Positions 1 through 6,450 of a DNA stretch of 13,635 nt are shown in pieces (position 1 is the first letter of the stretch; each line of letters starts with the position of its first letter). Made by a program: the position numbers and the translations under genes. A model generated the notes under the pieces. That model had not been told where the DNA came from, did no database searches, and was given only the letters and a program-made list of their open reading frames with translations. Origin of the DNA: an uncultured Eubacteriales bacterium (lineage in GTDB: Bacteria > Bacillota > Clostridia > Monoglobales > Monoglobaceae); the NCBI GenBank assembly GCA_905201285.1, contig CAJKNM010000042.1, forward strand, positions 1 through 13,635, read 5' to 3'.

Positions 1-6
1 AGATAT

Positions 7-897
7 ATGGCGACCGTTTACTTAAAAACTAAACAAAAGCTTCGCGGTATTCGCTGGATGCTTCTGGCGGTGACAGTGATTAATGTGCTGACCGTTCTTG
101 TGCTTCAGATGATAGGAAGCTTCTTCGACGGAGCAATACCTACATATCTTGAAGCGTTGATAGTGGGGCTTTGCGCATATGTAATACCTATTTCGATTTA
201 TGCGAGAATTGATGGAGTAACCGCAAATGCCGCGGCTGAGAGATTCTATCTTAAACCGTGTCGGTGGTGGATGTTCGCCCTTGCGGCACTTATGGGCGTC
301 GGGTTTCAGTTTGTAATGATTGTGGCAGACCTTCCGCTTAATATGCTATTTAATAATGCAACGTCATATACGCCTGAGTCGCCGGCCGAGCTTGCGGCGG
401 CAATCTTCGTTATCGGGATAATTCCGGCTATATTTGAAGAATTTTTGTTCAGGGGAATCGTCCTCGGCTCTATGTCAGAGCTAAACACACGTGCCGCCGC
501 CCTGTTTTCGACGGTTATGTTTGCGCTTATGCACGGAGATGTTTACAGCCTTATCGGTTATATCCTAATGGGAATCGTTCTGGCAAGTGTGGTAAGAAGA
601 ACGGACTCGCTCTATGCGGCGATGGTATTCCACTTTACGAACAACACTATGGCGCTTCTTCTCGGATATTTTAATTCCGAACTGATTTATGCGCCGACGG
701 CAACAATAAAACTTTTTGCGGCGGGAATTTTGGAATTTGCGGCCGCCTTTGTGATTTTTATTGCGTTGACAAAGCGAAAAGAACAAAATAAAAAAATAAA
801 GACATCAGTTTTGCTCGGGCAGAATTTTATAAGTATACCTGTGCTGTTGTGTATTGCGATAGCAGCTGCGGCGGAGATACTTATACGAATATTATAA
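7..897 (+). CDS. CPBP family intramembrane metalloprotease (CAAX protease-like)
   Basis: A multi-pass membrane protein of the CPBP/Abi family, whose members are predicted or known metal-dependent proteases that cut within or near the membrane; bacterial substrates are mostly unknown. All three family motifs are visible: EExxxR at residues 144-149 (EEFLFR), FxxxH at 172-176 (FALMH) and HxxxN at 209-213 (HFTNN). These supply the catalytic Glu and the metal-binding residues. About eight hydrophobic segments are spread over 296 residues, with a basic KRKEQNKK stretch near 256-263 before a last membrane segment. The ATG at 7 has no visible SD, and the frame is open to the window edge, so the true start may lie upstream. 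The next gene, mltG, begins 23 nt downstream, suggesting cotranscription. The family call is secure; the substrate and any link to wall synthesis are unknown. Confidence 0.88.
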   Translation: MATVYLKTKQKLRGIRWMLLAVTVINVLTVLVLQMIGSFFDGAIPTYLEALIVGLCAYVIPISIYARIDGVTANAAAERFYLKPCRWWMFALAALMGVGFQFVMIVADLPLNMLFNNATSYTPESPAELAAAIFVIGIIPAIFEEFLFRGIVLGSMSELNTRAAALFSTVMFALMHGDVYSLIGYILMGIVLASVVRRTDSLYAAMVFHFTNNTMALLLGYFNSELIYAPTATIKLFAAGILEFAAAFVIFIALTKRKEQNKKIKTSVLLGQNFISIPVLLCIAIAAAAEILIRIL

Positions 898-920
898 AAT
901 CACTTAAACGAGGTGAAAAT

Positions 921-1913
921 ATGCGAAAATTTATCGGAGCAGCTGTGATAATTGCGATGTTGTTATCAGGAGGTATTTTGATTGGCGACATCTGTGGGGT
1001 AGGCGGCGGAGACAGACGGGTGGACTTGAAGATAACCGAGGGTGAGTCAACCTCTGCAATAATAAACGAGCTTAAAGAGAGCGGAATGATTTCGAGCAAG
1101 CTGGCGTTTAAACTGTATGCAAAGAAAACGGGAAACCACATTTACAAGACCGGTATTCACAGTTTAAACTCATCAATGAGCTATAGCGAAATACTAAAGG
1201 CTCTTGAACAGGTTCCGAAGCAGGATAGTGATGCTGTTACTATACCCGAGGGGTATGAGCTTCGGCAGATTGCGGATTTGCTTGAAAAAGAGGGGTTGAT
1301 AAACCGTGACGTCTTTATGCGTGAGACAGAAAGCGGAAGCTTTAACTATGATTTTATAGGGAAGATTCCTAAGAGAGACAATCGGCTTGAGGGGTATCTC
1401 TTCCCTGATACCTATAGCTTTACGGCAGATATGACAGAGCATGATATAATAGATAAAATGCTCGAAAATTTTAATAAACAGATTGTTCCCGCGTATGAAA
1501 AGGTACAGCCGGCTTTAAGCCTTGACGAGATTGTTACACTTGCATCGATGATTGAACGCGAAGCGGCCGGGAATGAGGATAGAGGAAAGGTAGCCTCTGT
1601 TTTTGTCAACCGCTTGAATCGGGGAATGAAGCTTGAATCGTGTGCTACTGTTCAGTATGTTTTAAAAGAGCGGAAGAGTGTATTGAGCAACGGGGACACT
1701 CAGATTGATTCACCGTATAATACTTATAAAAACAGCGGCCTGCCGATAGGACCGATAGCGTCACCGGGACTTAAGTCGGTTGAGGCGGCGCTCTATCCCG
1801 AACAGACGAATTATCTGTATTTTATGGCGAGTGCCGACGGAAAAAGCACAGTGTTTTCAGAAACGTTTGACGGCCAGCTTGAACACCAAAAAGAGATTCA
1901 GGGCGGAAATTGA
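921..1913 (+). CDS. mltG: Endolytic murein transglycosylase MltG (YceG-like)
   Basis: MltG is a membrane-anchored lytic transglycosylase that cleaves nascent peptidoglycan strands and sets glycan chain length at sites of synthesis. Residues 5-25 form a single N-terminal anchor, followed by a LysM-like region (about 34-100) and the YceG catalytic domain. The catalytic Glu is E212 in LASMIERE by alignment to E. coli E218. Other family blocks are ASVFVNRL (225-232), SPYNTYKNSGLPIGPIASPG (264-283) and YLYFMA (298-303). I chose ATG 921 because AGGTG lies at 911-915 with good spacing and the membrane anchor follows directly. An upstream ATG at 849 would overlap the protease gene and add 24 unconvincing residues. 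The 330-residue length is normal for the family. The neighbour trmR is also its neighbour in Bacillus (yrrL-yrrM). Confidence 0.95.
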   Translation: MRKFIGAAVIIAMLLSGGILIGDICGVGGGDRRVDLKITEGESTSAIINELKESGMISSKLAFKLYAKKTGNHIYKTGIHSLNSSMSYSEILKALEQVPKQDSDAVTIPEGYELRQIADLLEKEGLINRDVFMRETESGSFNYDFIGKIPKRDNRLEGYLFPDTYSFTADMTEHDIIDKMLENFNKQIVPAYEKVQPALSLDEIVTLASMIEREAAGNEDRGKVASVFVNRLNRGMKLESCATVQYVLKERKSVLSNGDTQIDSPYNTYKNSGLPIGPIASPGLKSVEAALYPEQTNYLYFMASADGKSTVFSETFDGQLEHQKEIQGGN

Positions 1914-1948
1914 TACGCATACTAATATCGGAAGGACTATGACGATAA

Positions 1949-2596
1949 ATGATTGACGATAATATAAATTATGAATATATAATAAGATATATCCGAAGGA
2001 CATTGAAGCCGCAGGACGGTATTATAGCCGAGCTTGAGGAATTTGCGGCTGAGAACAGTGTTCCGATTTCTCAGCCTGAGACAATAAAACTCCTTGAGCT
2101 TTTAATCAGAATCGGGAAAGTAAAGAGTATTCTTGAAGTGGGAACAGCAATCGGATATTCGGCGATACGTATGGCGGGTGCGGGCGCTGAGCATATCGAC
2201 ACGATAGAGATAAATCATGATGCGGCGGCGTTTGCCGAAAGAAGTATAAAACGCGCCGGCTTTGAGAATAGAATACGGATATTCGAGGGAGATGCGCGCG
2301 AGGTTTTGAAAGAGCTTGACAGAAGCTATGACCTTATATTCATAGATGCGGCGAAGGCTCAGTATAACGAGTTCTTTAAGCATTGTATGAGAATGCTCAA
2401 ACCGGGCGGAATTCTGTTTTCTGACAATATTTTATATAAGGGTATGACCGCGACCGATGAATTGGTTCAGCATCGGAAGATTACGATAGTTAAGAGACTT
2501 CGCCAATATGTTGATATGCTATGTGCACATCCTGAGCTTGAGACGGATATTCTTCCGCTCGGTGACGGTGTGGCGATAAGTGTAAAGGGCAGATAA
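1949..2596 (+). CDS. trmR: Class I SAM-dependent O-methyltransferase, probable tRNA 5-hydroxyuridine methyltransferase TrmR
   Basis: This is a Rossmann-fold O-methyltransferase of the methyltransferase_3 (CCoAOMT-like) family. In Bacillus the family member beside mltG, YrrM/TrmR, methylates 5-hydroxyuridine to 5-methoxyuridine at the tRNA wobble base. Visible motifs are the SAM-binding loop ILEVGTAIGY (61-70), the acidic strand end IDTIEIN (83-89), FEGDA (112-116), the metal/catalytic Asp in FIDAAKAQYNEFF (D133), and SDN (158-160). The length of 215 residues is typical. GGAAGG at 1930-1935 is 13 nt from the chosen ATG, which is long. The nearer ATG at 1939 only opens a five-codon frame (MTIND) that ends inside this gene's start. 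The TrmR assignment rests on motif fit and synteny with mltG; a small-molecule O-methyltransferase is the alternative. Confidence 0.83.
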   Translation: MIDDNINYEYIIRYIRRTLKPQDGIIAELEEFAAENSVPISQPETIKLLELLIRIGKVKSILEVGTAIGYSAIRMAGAGAEHIDTIEINHDAAAFAERSIKRAGFENRIRIFEGDAREVLKELDRSYDLIFIDAAKAQYNEFFKHCMRMLKPGGILFSDNILYKGMTATDELVQHRKITIVKRLRQYVDMLCAHPELETDILPLGDGVAISVKGR

Positions 2597-2613
2597 GAGG
2601 AGAGATAAGAGAA

Positions 2614-3729
2614 ATGTTTAAACGCTCTAACAGAATACGCGGATTCATAAAAAATATGGATTTTTGGTTACTGATATTCACTCTTGCGGCGGCAATCTTC
2701 GGAATAATAATGATTTCAAGTGCCGGCGGTGAGGACGGCAGACGATATGTAATTGTTCAGTCGGCGGCTTTAGTTGTCGGAATCGCCGGAATTTGTCTGC
2801 TTATGTTTCTTGATTATGAATACCTGTCAAGAATATCGGTATACCTTTCGGCGGCGGGGTTGGTTCTTTTGGTTTTGGTGCTTATTCCCGGAATAGGAAA
2901 GGTACAGAACGGAGCGAGAAGCTGGTTTGAATTCGGGCCGATTAACCTTCAGCCCGCTGAGATCGCAAAGATTATCTTTATAATTGCATTTGCAAAACAG
3001 CTTTCCGACTGTGAAAACAGAATAAATGAGCCTAAGAATATACTCGGGCTATTGTTGTTTGCGTTGATTCCTATGGTTCTGATTTTGCTTCAGCCGGATT
3101 TCGGAACAGGTTCGGTTTTCGCGGTGATTCTTGCGGCAATGCTCTTTGCGGCGGGAATAAGCTGGAAGTATATAGTTGCCGGAGTTGCGGTGCTTGCGGC
3201 GATGTGTCCGATTATGTGGTTCTTTGTGCTGCAGGATTATCAAAAGAGCCGAATAATAACCGTGTTTAATCCCGAGAGTGACCCCTCGGGCGCCGGGTAT
3301 CATGTGCTTCAGTCACAACAGGCGGTTGGCTCGGGCAGGATATTCGGGTCGGGCCTCTATAAGGGTTCAAGCCAGATAAATAATATCCTCCCCGAGAGGC
3401 ATACCGACTTTATATACTCGGTTGTCTGTGAGGAGCTTGGCATAATAGGTGCGGTTTTGGTTATTGCATTAATGTGCGCAATCATCATTCGCTGCATATA
3501 TATAGGAATGAACGCAAGAAATTCACTCGGCAGATATATGTGTGTCGGTGTTGCGGCGATGCTGGCCTTTCAGACTTTTGAAAATATCGGAATGTGTATA
3601 GGAATCTTCCCGGTAACAGGAATAACTCTTCCGTTTTTCAGCTATGGAGGATCGTCGCTTCTGACCACTATGCTGGCAATAGGAATCGTACTCAGTGTTA
3701 AGTATAAGAGCAGAGTAATTAATTTTTGA
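2614..3729 (+). CDS. rodA: SEDS peptidoglycan glycosyltransferase, RodA type
   Basis: SEDS proteins polymerise lipid II into glycan strands together with a class B penicillin-binding protein; RodA does this for side-wall elongation. The protein has about ten membrane segments in 371 residues. Family blocks are GARSWFEFGPINLQPAEIAK (100-119), LQPDFGT (159-165), LPERHTDFIYSV (259-270) and FPVTGITLPFFSYGGSSLL (332-350). D265 in the LPERHTD loop corresponds to the essential catalytic Asp of RodA (E. coli D262). The Arg in LPERHTD and NIGMCIG before FPVTG favour RodA over FtsW, which usually has LPEAHTD. The start is well supported: AGAGGAGAG at 2596-2604 overlaps the trmR stop. The stop overlaps an unused TTG that would extend the next gene, so the operon is tight. 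No partner PBP2 is in the window. Confidence 0.9.
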   Translation: MFKRSNRIRGFIKNMDFWLLIFTLAAAIFGIIMISSAGGEDGRRYVIVQSAALVVGIAGICLLMFLDYEYLSRISVYLSAAGLVLLVLVLIPGIGKVQNGARSWFEFGPINLQPAEIAKIIFIIAFAKQLSDCENRINEPKNILGLLLFALIPMVLILLQPDFGTGSVFAVILAAMLFAAGISWKYIVAGVAVLAAMCPIMWFFVLQDYQKSRIITVFNPESDPSGAGYHVLQSQQAVGSGRIFGSGLYKGSSQINNILPERHTDFIYSVVCEELGIIGAVLVIALMCAIIIRCIYIGMNARNSLGRYMCVGVAAMLAFQTFENIGMCIGIFPVTGITLPFFSYGGSSLLTTMLAIGIVLSVKYKSRVINF

Positions 3730-3743
3730 TTAGGGGGATAATA

Positions 3744-4682
3744 ATGTTAAACTTTTTGATAAAGCATTTTATTCCAAACAGCGACGATATATCGAATCCC
3801 GAGGTGCGTGAGCGTTACGGAACGCTCGGCGGCACACTTGGGATAGTGTGTAACCTGCTGTTGTTTGCGATAAAGCTTACGGCGGGTGCGGCGATAAACA
3901 GCATAGCGGTTATATCGGACGCGTTTAACAACCTTTCTGATTTAGGTTCATCACTTGTCTCGGTGATAGGCGCACGGTTAAGCGGAAAGCGTGCCGATAA
4001 GGAGCATCCCTACGGACACGGCAGAGCGGAGTATATCTCGGCTCTCATTATATCATTTTTGATATTGTTCTTCGGGGCAGAGCTTCTTAAAAGCTCAGTC
4101 GTAAAGATATTTAAGCCCGAGGAGGTCAATCTTAACATAATCTCGATCGGACTTCTCGTCTTATCGGTTCCCGTTAAGCTGTGGATGTGGAATTATAACC
4201 GTGTTATGGGAAGAAAAATAAATTCCGCGATTCTAATGGCGGCGTCAAAAGACAGCCTGAATGACACAATCGCCACCTCCGCGGTAATCGTGTCGGCTTT
4301 GCTTGCATATGTTATACCCTTCCCGATTGACGGAATAGCAGGTGTTTGTGTATCGGCGCTTGTTATCTGGACGGGAATTCAGATTGCTCACAGCACCACC
4401 GACAGACTTATGGGGGTTGCTCCGGATGAAAAGCTGATTGAACAGATAGAAAAAACAATAACGGATGAAAAATGTATAACCGGTATGCACGACCTTCTTG
4501 TGCACGATTACGGACCGGGGCATAAAATTGCTTCTGCTCATGCCGAAATTTCGGCGGATATGAGCCTGACCGATGCTCATGATGTTATTGACAGAGTGGA
4601 ACACAAGATTATGAATGAGCTGGGTGTGGATATAGTAATCCATATGGATCCGGTTCGCGGAAGAAGCAGCAAAGACCAATAA
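3744..4682 (+). CDS. Cation diffusion facilitator (CDF) family exporter, predicted Mn2+ type
   Basis: CDF proteins are homodimeric proton-coupled exporters of divalent metals. The 312-residue chain has six membrane helices and a C-terminal cytoplasmic domain of ferredoxin-like fold (about 225-303; HDLLVHDYGPG at 249-259, HAEISADMSLTDAHDVID at 266-283). The transport site is formed by TM2 and TM5. Here TM2 reads AFNNLSD, giving N62 and D66, and TM5 reads KDSLND, giving D170 and D174. From memory, an N-D-D-D site marks the Mn-selective branch (MntE-like), whereas Zn transporters carry a His. HPYGHGR (88-94) is the usual post-TM2 signature. I chose ATG 3744, with AGGGGG at 3732-3737, over a TTG at 3726 that overlaps the rodA stop. 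Family certain; Mn selectivity inferred. Confidence 0.92.
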   Translation: MLNFLIKHFIPNSDDISNPEVRERYGTLGGTLGIVCNLLLFAIKLTAGAAINSIAVISDAFNNLSDLGSSLVSVIGARLSGKRADKEHPYGHGRAEYISALIISFLILFFGAELLKSSVVKIFKPEEVNLNIISIGLLVLSVPVKLWMWNYNRVMGRKINSAILMAASKDSLNDTIATSAVIVSALLAYVIPFPIDGIAGVCVSALVIWTGIQIAHSTTDRLMGVAPDEKLIEQIEKTITDEKCITGMHDLLVHDYGPGHKIASAHAEISADMSLTDAHDVIDRVEHKIMNELGVDIVIHMDPVRGRSSKDQ

Positions 4683-4711
4683 TACAAATCTGTTACAATT
4701 TAGGCTAAGTA

Positions 4712-4740
4712 TTGACTTTTGCGTTTGATTGGATTATTAT
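4712..4740 (+). promoter_or_regulatory. Sigma-A type promoter for the deacetylase gene
   Basis: TTGACT at 4712-4717 and TATTAT at 4735-4740 are separated by exactly 17 nt, close to the housekeeping consensus TTGACA-17-TATAAT. The predicted start is near 4747, leaving a leader of about 28 nt that carries AGAGGGG at 4758-4764. It marks a new transcription unit after the CDF gene, with no visible terminator between them. An upstream in-frame TTG at 4712 is part of the -35 box, which argues against it as a translation start. Confidence 0.7.
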
Positions 4741-4774
4741 ATTACATAGATTAAAGAAGAGGGGTACAAATGAG

Positions 4775-5719
4775 ATGGAAGATAACAGAAACAGAACTTC
4801 AACAGGTTCCGGCGGTCAGCACGTTAAACATAAGAAAAAGCCGAGCCGAAAATTCGCTTTAATCAGAAGTGCAGTAATTCTTGTTATAATTATTGCTGCG
4901 GTTGCATTCGGGGTAACAAAGTGCCGAAGCGGAAAGGATACCGTTGCAACAAGCCAAACACAACAGGAGGAATCCGCTCAGCCAAAGGCCAAGGAATATA
5001 ATGTTCCGCCGGCGTCTGAAGAGAATGACCTTCTTAAAATCGCGAGAAACGCACAGGGAACAGCCGGCGAGAAGGTTTGCTATCTCACATTTGATGACGG
5101 CCCGACTAAAGAGGTTACGCCGAAGGTTTTAGAGGTGTTGAAGAAATATAATGTCAAGGCAACGTTTTTCTGTCTCGGAAAGATGCTCGAAGCGAACCGG
5201 GATATTGCCAAACAAGAGGTAAGCGAGGGTCATCTTCTCGCCAACCATTCCTATTCGCACGAATATAAACAGCTCTATGCCACATCAGAAAGCTTTATGG
5301 GCGAAATCGACAAGACCGAGTCGCTTATCGCGGACATCTGCGGCGAGGAACCGTTTAAGCTTATCCGCTTCCCCGGCGGAAGCTATAACGCCGGCGATCA
5401 CGCGGCTGAGAAGCAGGTTTATAAGGGAAAACTGAAAGAAAACGGCTATTATTATGTAGACTGGAACTGTTTAAACGGCGATGCCGAATCGGCGCTCAAA
5501 AGCGTAGATTCGCTTGTATCAAAGGTTAAGGCAACCGCGACGGAGGATAATATAGTTATTCTGATGCACGATGCGGCGGCAAAGACCACCACGCCTCAGG
5601 CTCTCGGTCAGATTATCGAATATCTTAAATCAAAGGGATATACATTCAAGCGCCTTGATGAAATTGAGTATTATGACACCGGTGAGGAAACCACCGACGC
5701 CAATACGATGATACTGTAA
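4775..5719 (+). CDS. Membrane-anchored NodB-domain polysaccharide (peptidoglycan) deacetylase
   Basis: This is a carbohydrate esterase family 4 enzyme that removes N-acetyl groups from glycan, probably peptidoglycan outside the cell. The order is a basic cytoplasmic tail (HKKKPSRK, 19-26), one membrane anchor (about 28-47), a Gln/Glu-rich linker (60-85) and the NodB domain (about 100-300). All five CE4 motifs are present: TFDDGP (105-110; D107 base, D108 metal), HSYSH (158-162; metal-binding His), RFPGG (198-202), DWN (229-231) and LMHD (263-266). It is therefore expected to be active. ATG 4775 is 10 nt from AGAGGGG. An ATG at 4770 sits closer to that SD but is in another frame and ends after 30 codons. 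C50 after the anchor is not in a lipobox. PgdA and PdaA-like roles cannot be separated from sequence alone. Confidence 0.9.
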   Translation: MEDNRNRTSTGSGGQHVKHKKKPSRKFALIRSAVILVIIIAAVAFGVTKCRSGKDTVATSQTQQEESAQPKAKEYNVPPASEENDLLKIARNAQGTAGEKVCYLTFDDGPTKEVTPKVLEVLKKYNVKATFFCLGKMLEANRDIAKQEVSEGHLLANHSYSHEYKQLYATSESFMGEIDKTESLIADICGEEPFKLIRFPGGSYNAGDHAAEKQVYKGKLKENGYYYVDWNCLNGDAESALKSVDSLVSKVKATATEDNIVILMHDAAAKTTTPQALGQIIEYLKSKGYTFKRLDEIEYYDTGEETTDANTMIL

Positions 5720-5754
5720 AGAAAAGCTGTCTTCAGCAAGATATTGTAAAACTG

Positions 5755-5834
5755 CGAAAAATTTCATTTCTTTGCCGCCGCGGTGGGCATGGCGGAATCC
5801 GGGGACGGCGTTTAATTAAAAATGAAATTTTTCG
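5755..5834. repeat. 80-bp element with 15-bp perfect terminal inverted repeats
   Basis: CGAAAAATTTCATTT at 5755-5769 and AAATGAAATTTTTCG at 5820-5834 are exact reverse complements. The 50-nt interior is GC-rich and has its own short dyads, CCGCC/GGCGG (5775-5779 and 5791-5795) and CGGA/TCCG around 5793-5801, then TTAATTAA next to the right arm. It lies between convergent genes, just before the terminator. It could be a small non-autonomous mobile element (MITE-like), an extragenic palindrome, or an RNA hairpin at the end of the deacetylase transcript. There is no transposase nearby and I see no clear target-site duplication. Confidence 0.6.
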
Positions 5835-5862
5835 TTTATCGGAGTTTATCGACACGCTCAAA

Positions 5863-5888
5863 AGCTCTGCCGCGGCAGAGCTTTTTTT
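5863..5888 (+). terminator. Intrinsic terminator after the deacetylase gene, probably bidirectional
   Basis: AGCTCTGCCG followed directly by CGGCAGAGCT (5863-5882) is a perfect 20-bp palindrome. As RNA it gives an 8-bp stem with a CGCG-centred loop. Seven T residues follow at 5882-5888, and AAAA precedes it at 5860-5863, so the minus strand also has a short U tract. It should end the plus-strand deacetylase transcript and, more weakly, the minus-strand XRE transcript, which stops at 5896. Confidence 0.9.
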
Positions 5889-5895
5889 GATTATA

Positions 5896-6132
5896 TTAAT
5901 TCAATAAATCTTCATAGGAAACCCCAAGGACTTCGCAAAGAATTTTAACCTCATAGTCGGGAACAAAGCGGAGTCCGTTTTCTATTCGGAGTATGGTGAT
6001 ACGGTCAAATTCATATCCCTTGAGCTGTAACGCCGCCGCAATATCGCTTTGCGTCAGATTCCTTTCCAGCCTGATTTTTTTGAGATTCTTTCCTATAATA
6101 TTTTTGCTTCCGTTATGCCAATAAATCTTCAT
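5896..6132 (-). CDS. Small XRE-family helix-turn-helix regulator
   Basis: This 78-residue protein is almost entirely one lambda-repressor-like HTH domain. The core runs IIGKNLKKIRLERNLTQSDI (12-31), the usual helix 1-2 pattern ending in LTQ, through a DNA-recognition region at about 41-51 (EFDRITILRIE) to EVLGVSYEDLL (67-77). There is no ligand or dimerisation domain beyond that. AAGGGA at 6145-6140 on the minus strand gives 7-nt spacing to the ATG. The gene follows the ribbon-helix-helix gene by 27 nt and is probably its operon partner. It likely represses a promoter, possibly its own divergent one. The target is unknown. Such small XRE proteins also occur in toxin-antitoxin and mobile-element loci, but no toxin is recognisable here. 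Confidence 0.88.
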   Translation of the reverse strand: MKIYWHNGSKNIIGKNLKKIRLERNLTQSDIAAALQLKGYEFDRITILRIENGLRFVPDYEVKILCEVLGVSYEDLLN

Positions 6133-6159
6133 ATCAATTTCCCTTTATATGGCTCTGTC

Positions 6160-6339
6160 TTAATTTGAAGAATCTTTGGAAGTCATATTCTCAATGGCGA
6201 AATCAATGCACTGATTGATAAACGCACTTCTGCTCAGATTGTATTTATAGGCAAGTTCGTCAATTTTCTTAAGCTTGTCCATTTCAATTCTTAATGTAAT
6301 AGGTTCTTTTTTATATTGTTTTGGGATAAAATTACTCAT
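6160..6339 (-). CDS. Ribbon-helix-helix (CopG/Arc-like) DNA-binding protein
   Basis: A 59-residue protein with the ribbon-helix-helix layout: the beta strand PITLRIE (13-19) pairs in the dimer and enters the major groove, followed by helix A (about 20-32, DKLKKIDELAYKY), the turn NLSRS (34-38) and helix B (39-51, AFINQCIDFAIEN). I start at ATG 6339 because AAGAGGTG at 6356-6349 sits 9 nt before it. A GTG at 6351 is in frame but falls inside that SD. It is the first gene of a minus-strand pair with the XRE gene and diverges from the micropeptide gene. Autorepression through the inverted repeat in the divergent promoter region is plausible. CopG-type proteins also serve as antitoxins, but no partner toxin is obvious. 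Confidence 0.82.
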   Translation of the reverse strand: MSNFIPKQYKKEPITLRIEMDKLKKIDELAYKYNLSRSAFINQCIDFAIENMTSKDSSN

Positions 6340-6354
6340 TTTTATAAACACCTC

Positions 6355-6383
6355 TTGATTTATTGTAATGCTTATTATATACT
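6355..6383 (+). promoter_or_regulatory. Plus-strand promoter reading toward the micropeptide and Ca2+ ATPase
   Basis: TTGATT at 6355-6360 and TATACT at 6378-6383 are spaced by 17 nt, a good housekeeping promoter. The start would fall near 6390, giving a leader of about 60 nt before the micropeptide. The -10 box overlaps the left arm of the inverted repeat at 6379-6387, so a bound repressor would block it. Confidence 0.6.
6374..6379 (-). promoter_or_regulatory. Minus-strand -10 box for the RHH-XRE operon
   Basis: Read on the minus strand, 6379-6374 is TATAAT, a perfect -10 box, with a predicted start near 6367 and a leader of about 28 nt. The -35 region is poor (GTTTTT at 17-nt spacing, TTTTTG at 16), so the promoter may be weak or use other contacts. 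It overlaps the plus-strand -10 box by two bases, so the two promoters should compete. Confidence 0.45.
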
Positions 6384-6418
6384 ATTTATAGATTTCAAAA
6401 ACGAATACAAAATAGTAT
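6379..6418. promoter_or_regulatory. Inverted-repeat operator candidate in the divergent promoter region
   Basis: ATACTATTT at 6379-6387 and AAATAGTAT at 6410-6418 are exact 9-bp inverted arms. Their centres are 31 bp apart, about three helical turns, so two dimers could bind on the same face of the DNA. The left arm covers the plus-strand -10 box and touches the minus-strand one. The adjacent RHH or XRE protein is the natural candidate ligand. The AT-rich background makes chance arms more likely than elsewhere in the window. Confidence 0.45.
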
Positions 6419-6450
6419 TAATTATATATTACAAAAAAGGAGCATTAAAT

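Noticed and set aside
849..920. Upstream start for mltG at ATG 849
   Set aside because: It would overlap the protease gene by 49 nt and lacks an SD; ATG 921 has an SD and leads straight into the membrane anchor.
4245..4679. 144-codon minus-strand open frame opposite the CDF gene
   Set aside because: No family features, and it is fully antisense to a conserved transporter domain.
6316..6450. Longer version of the micropeptide starting at 6316
   Set aside because: The extension runs through the RHH gene start and both promoters, has no SD, and gives an aromatic-rich low-complexity sequence.
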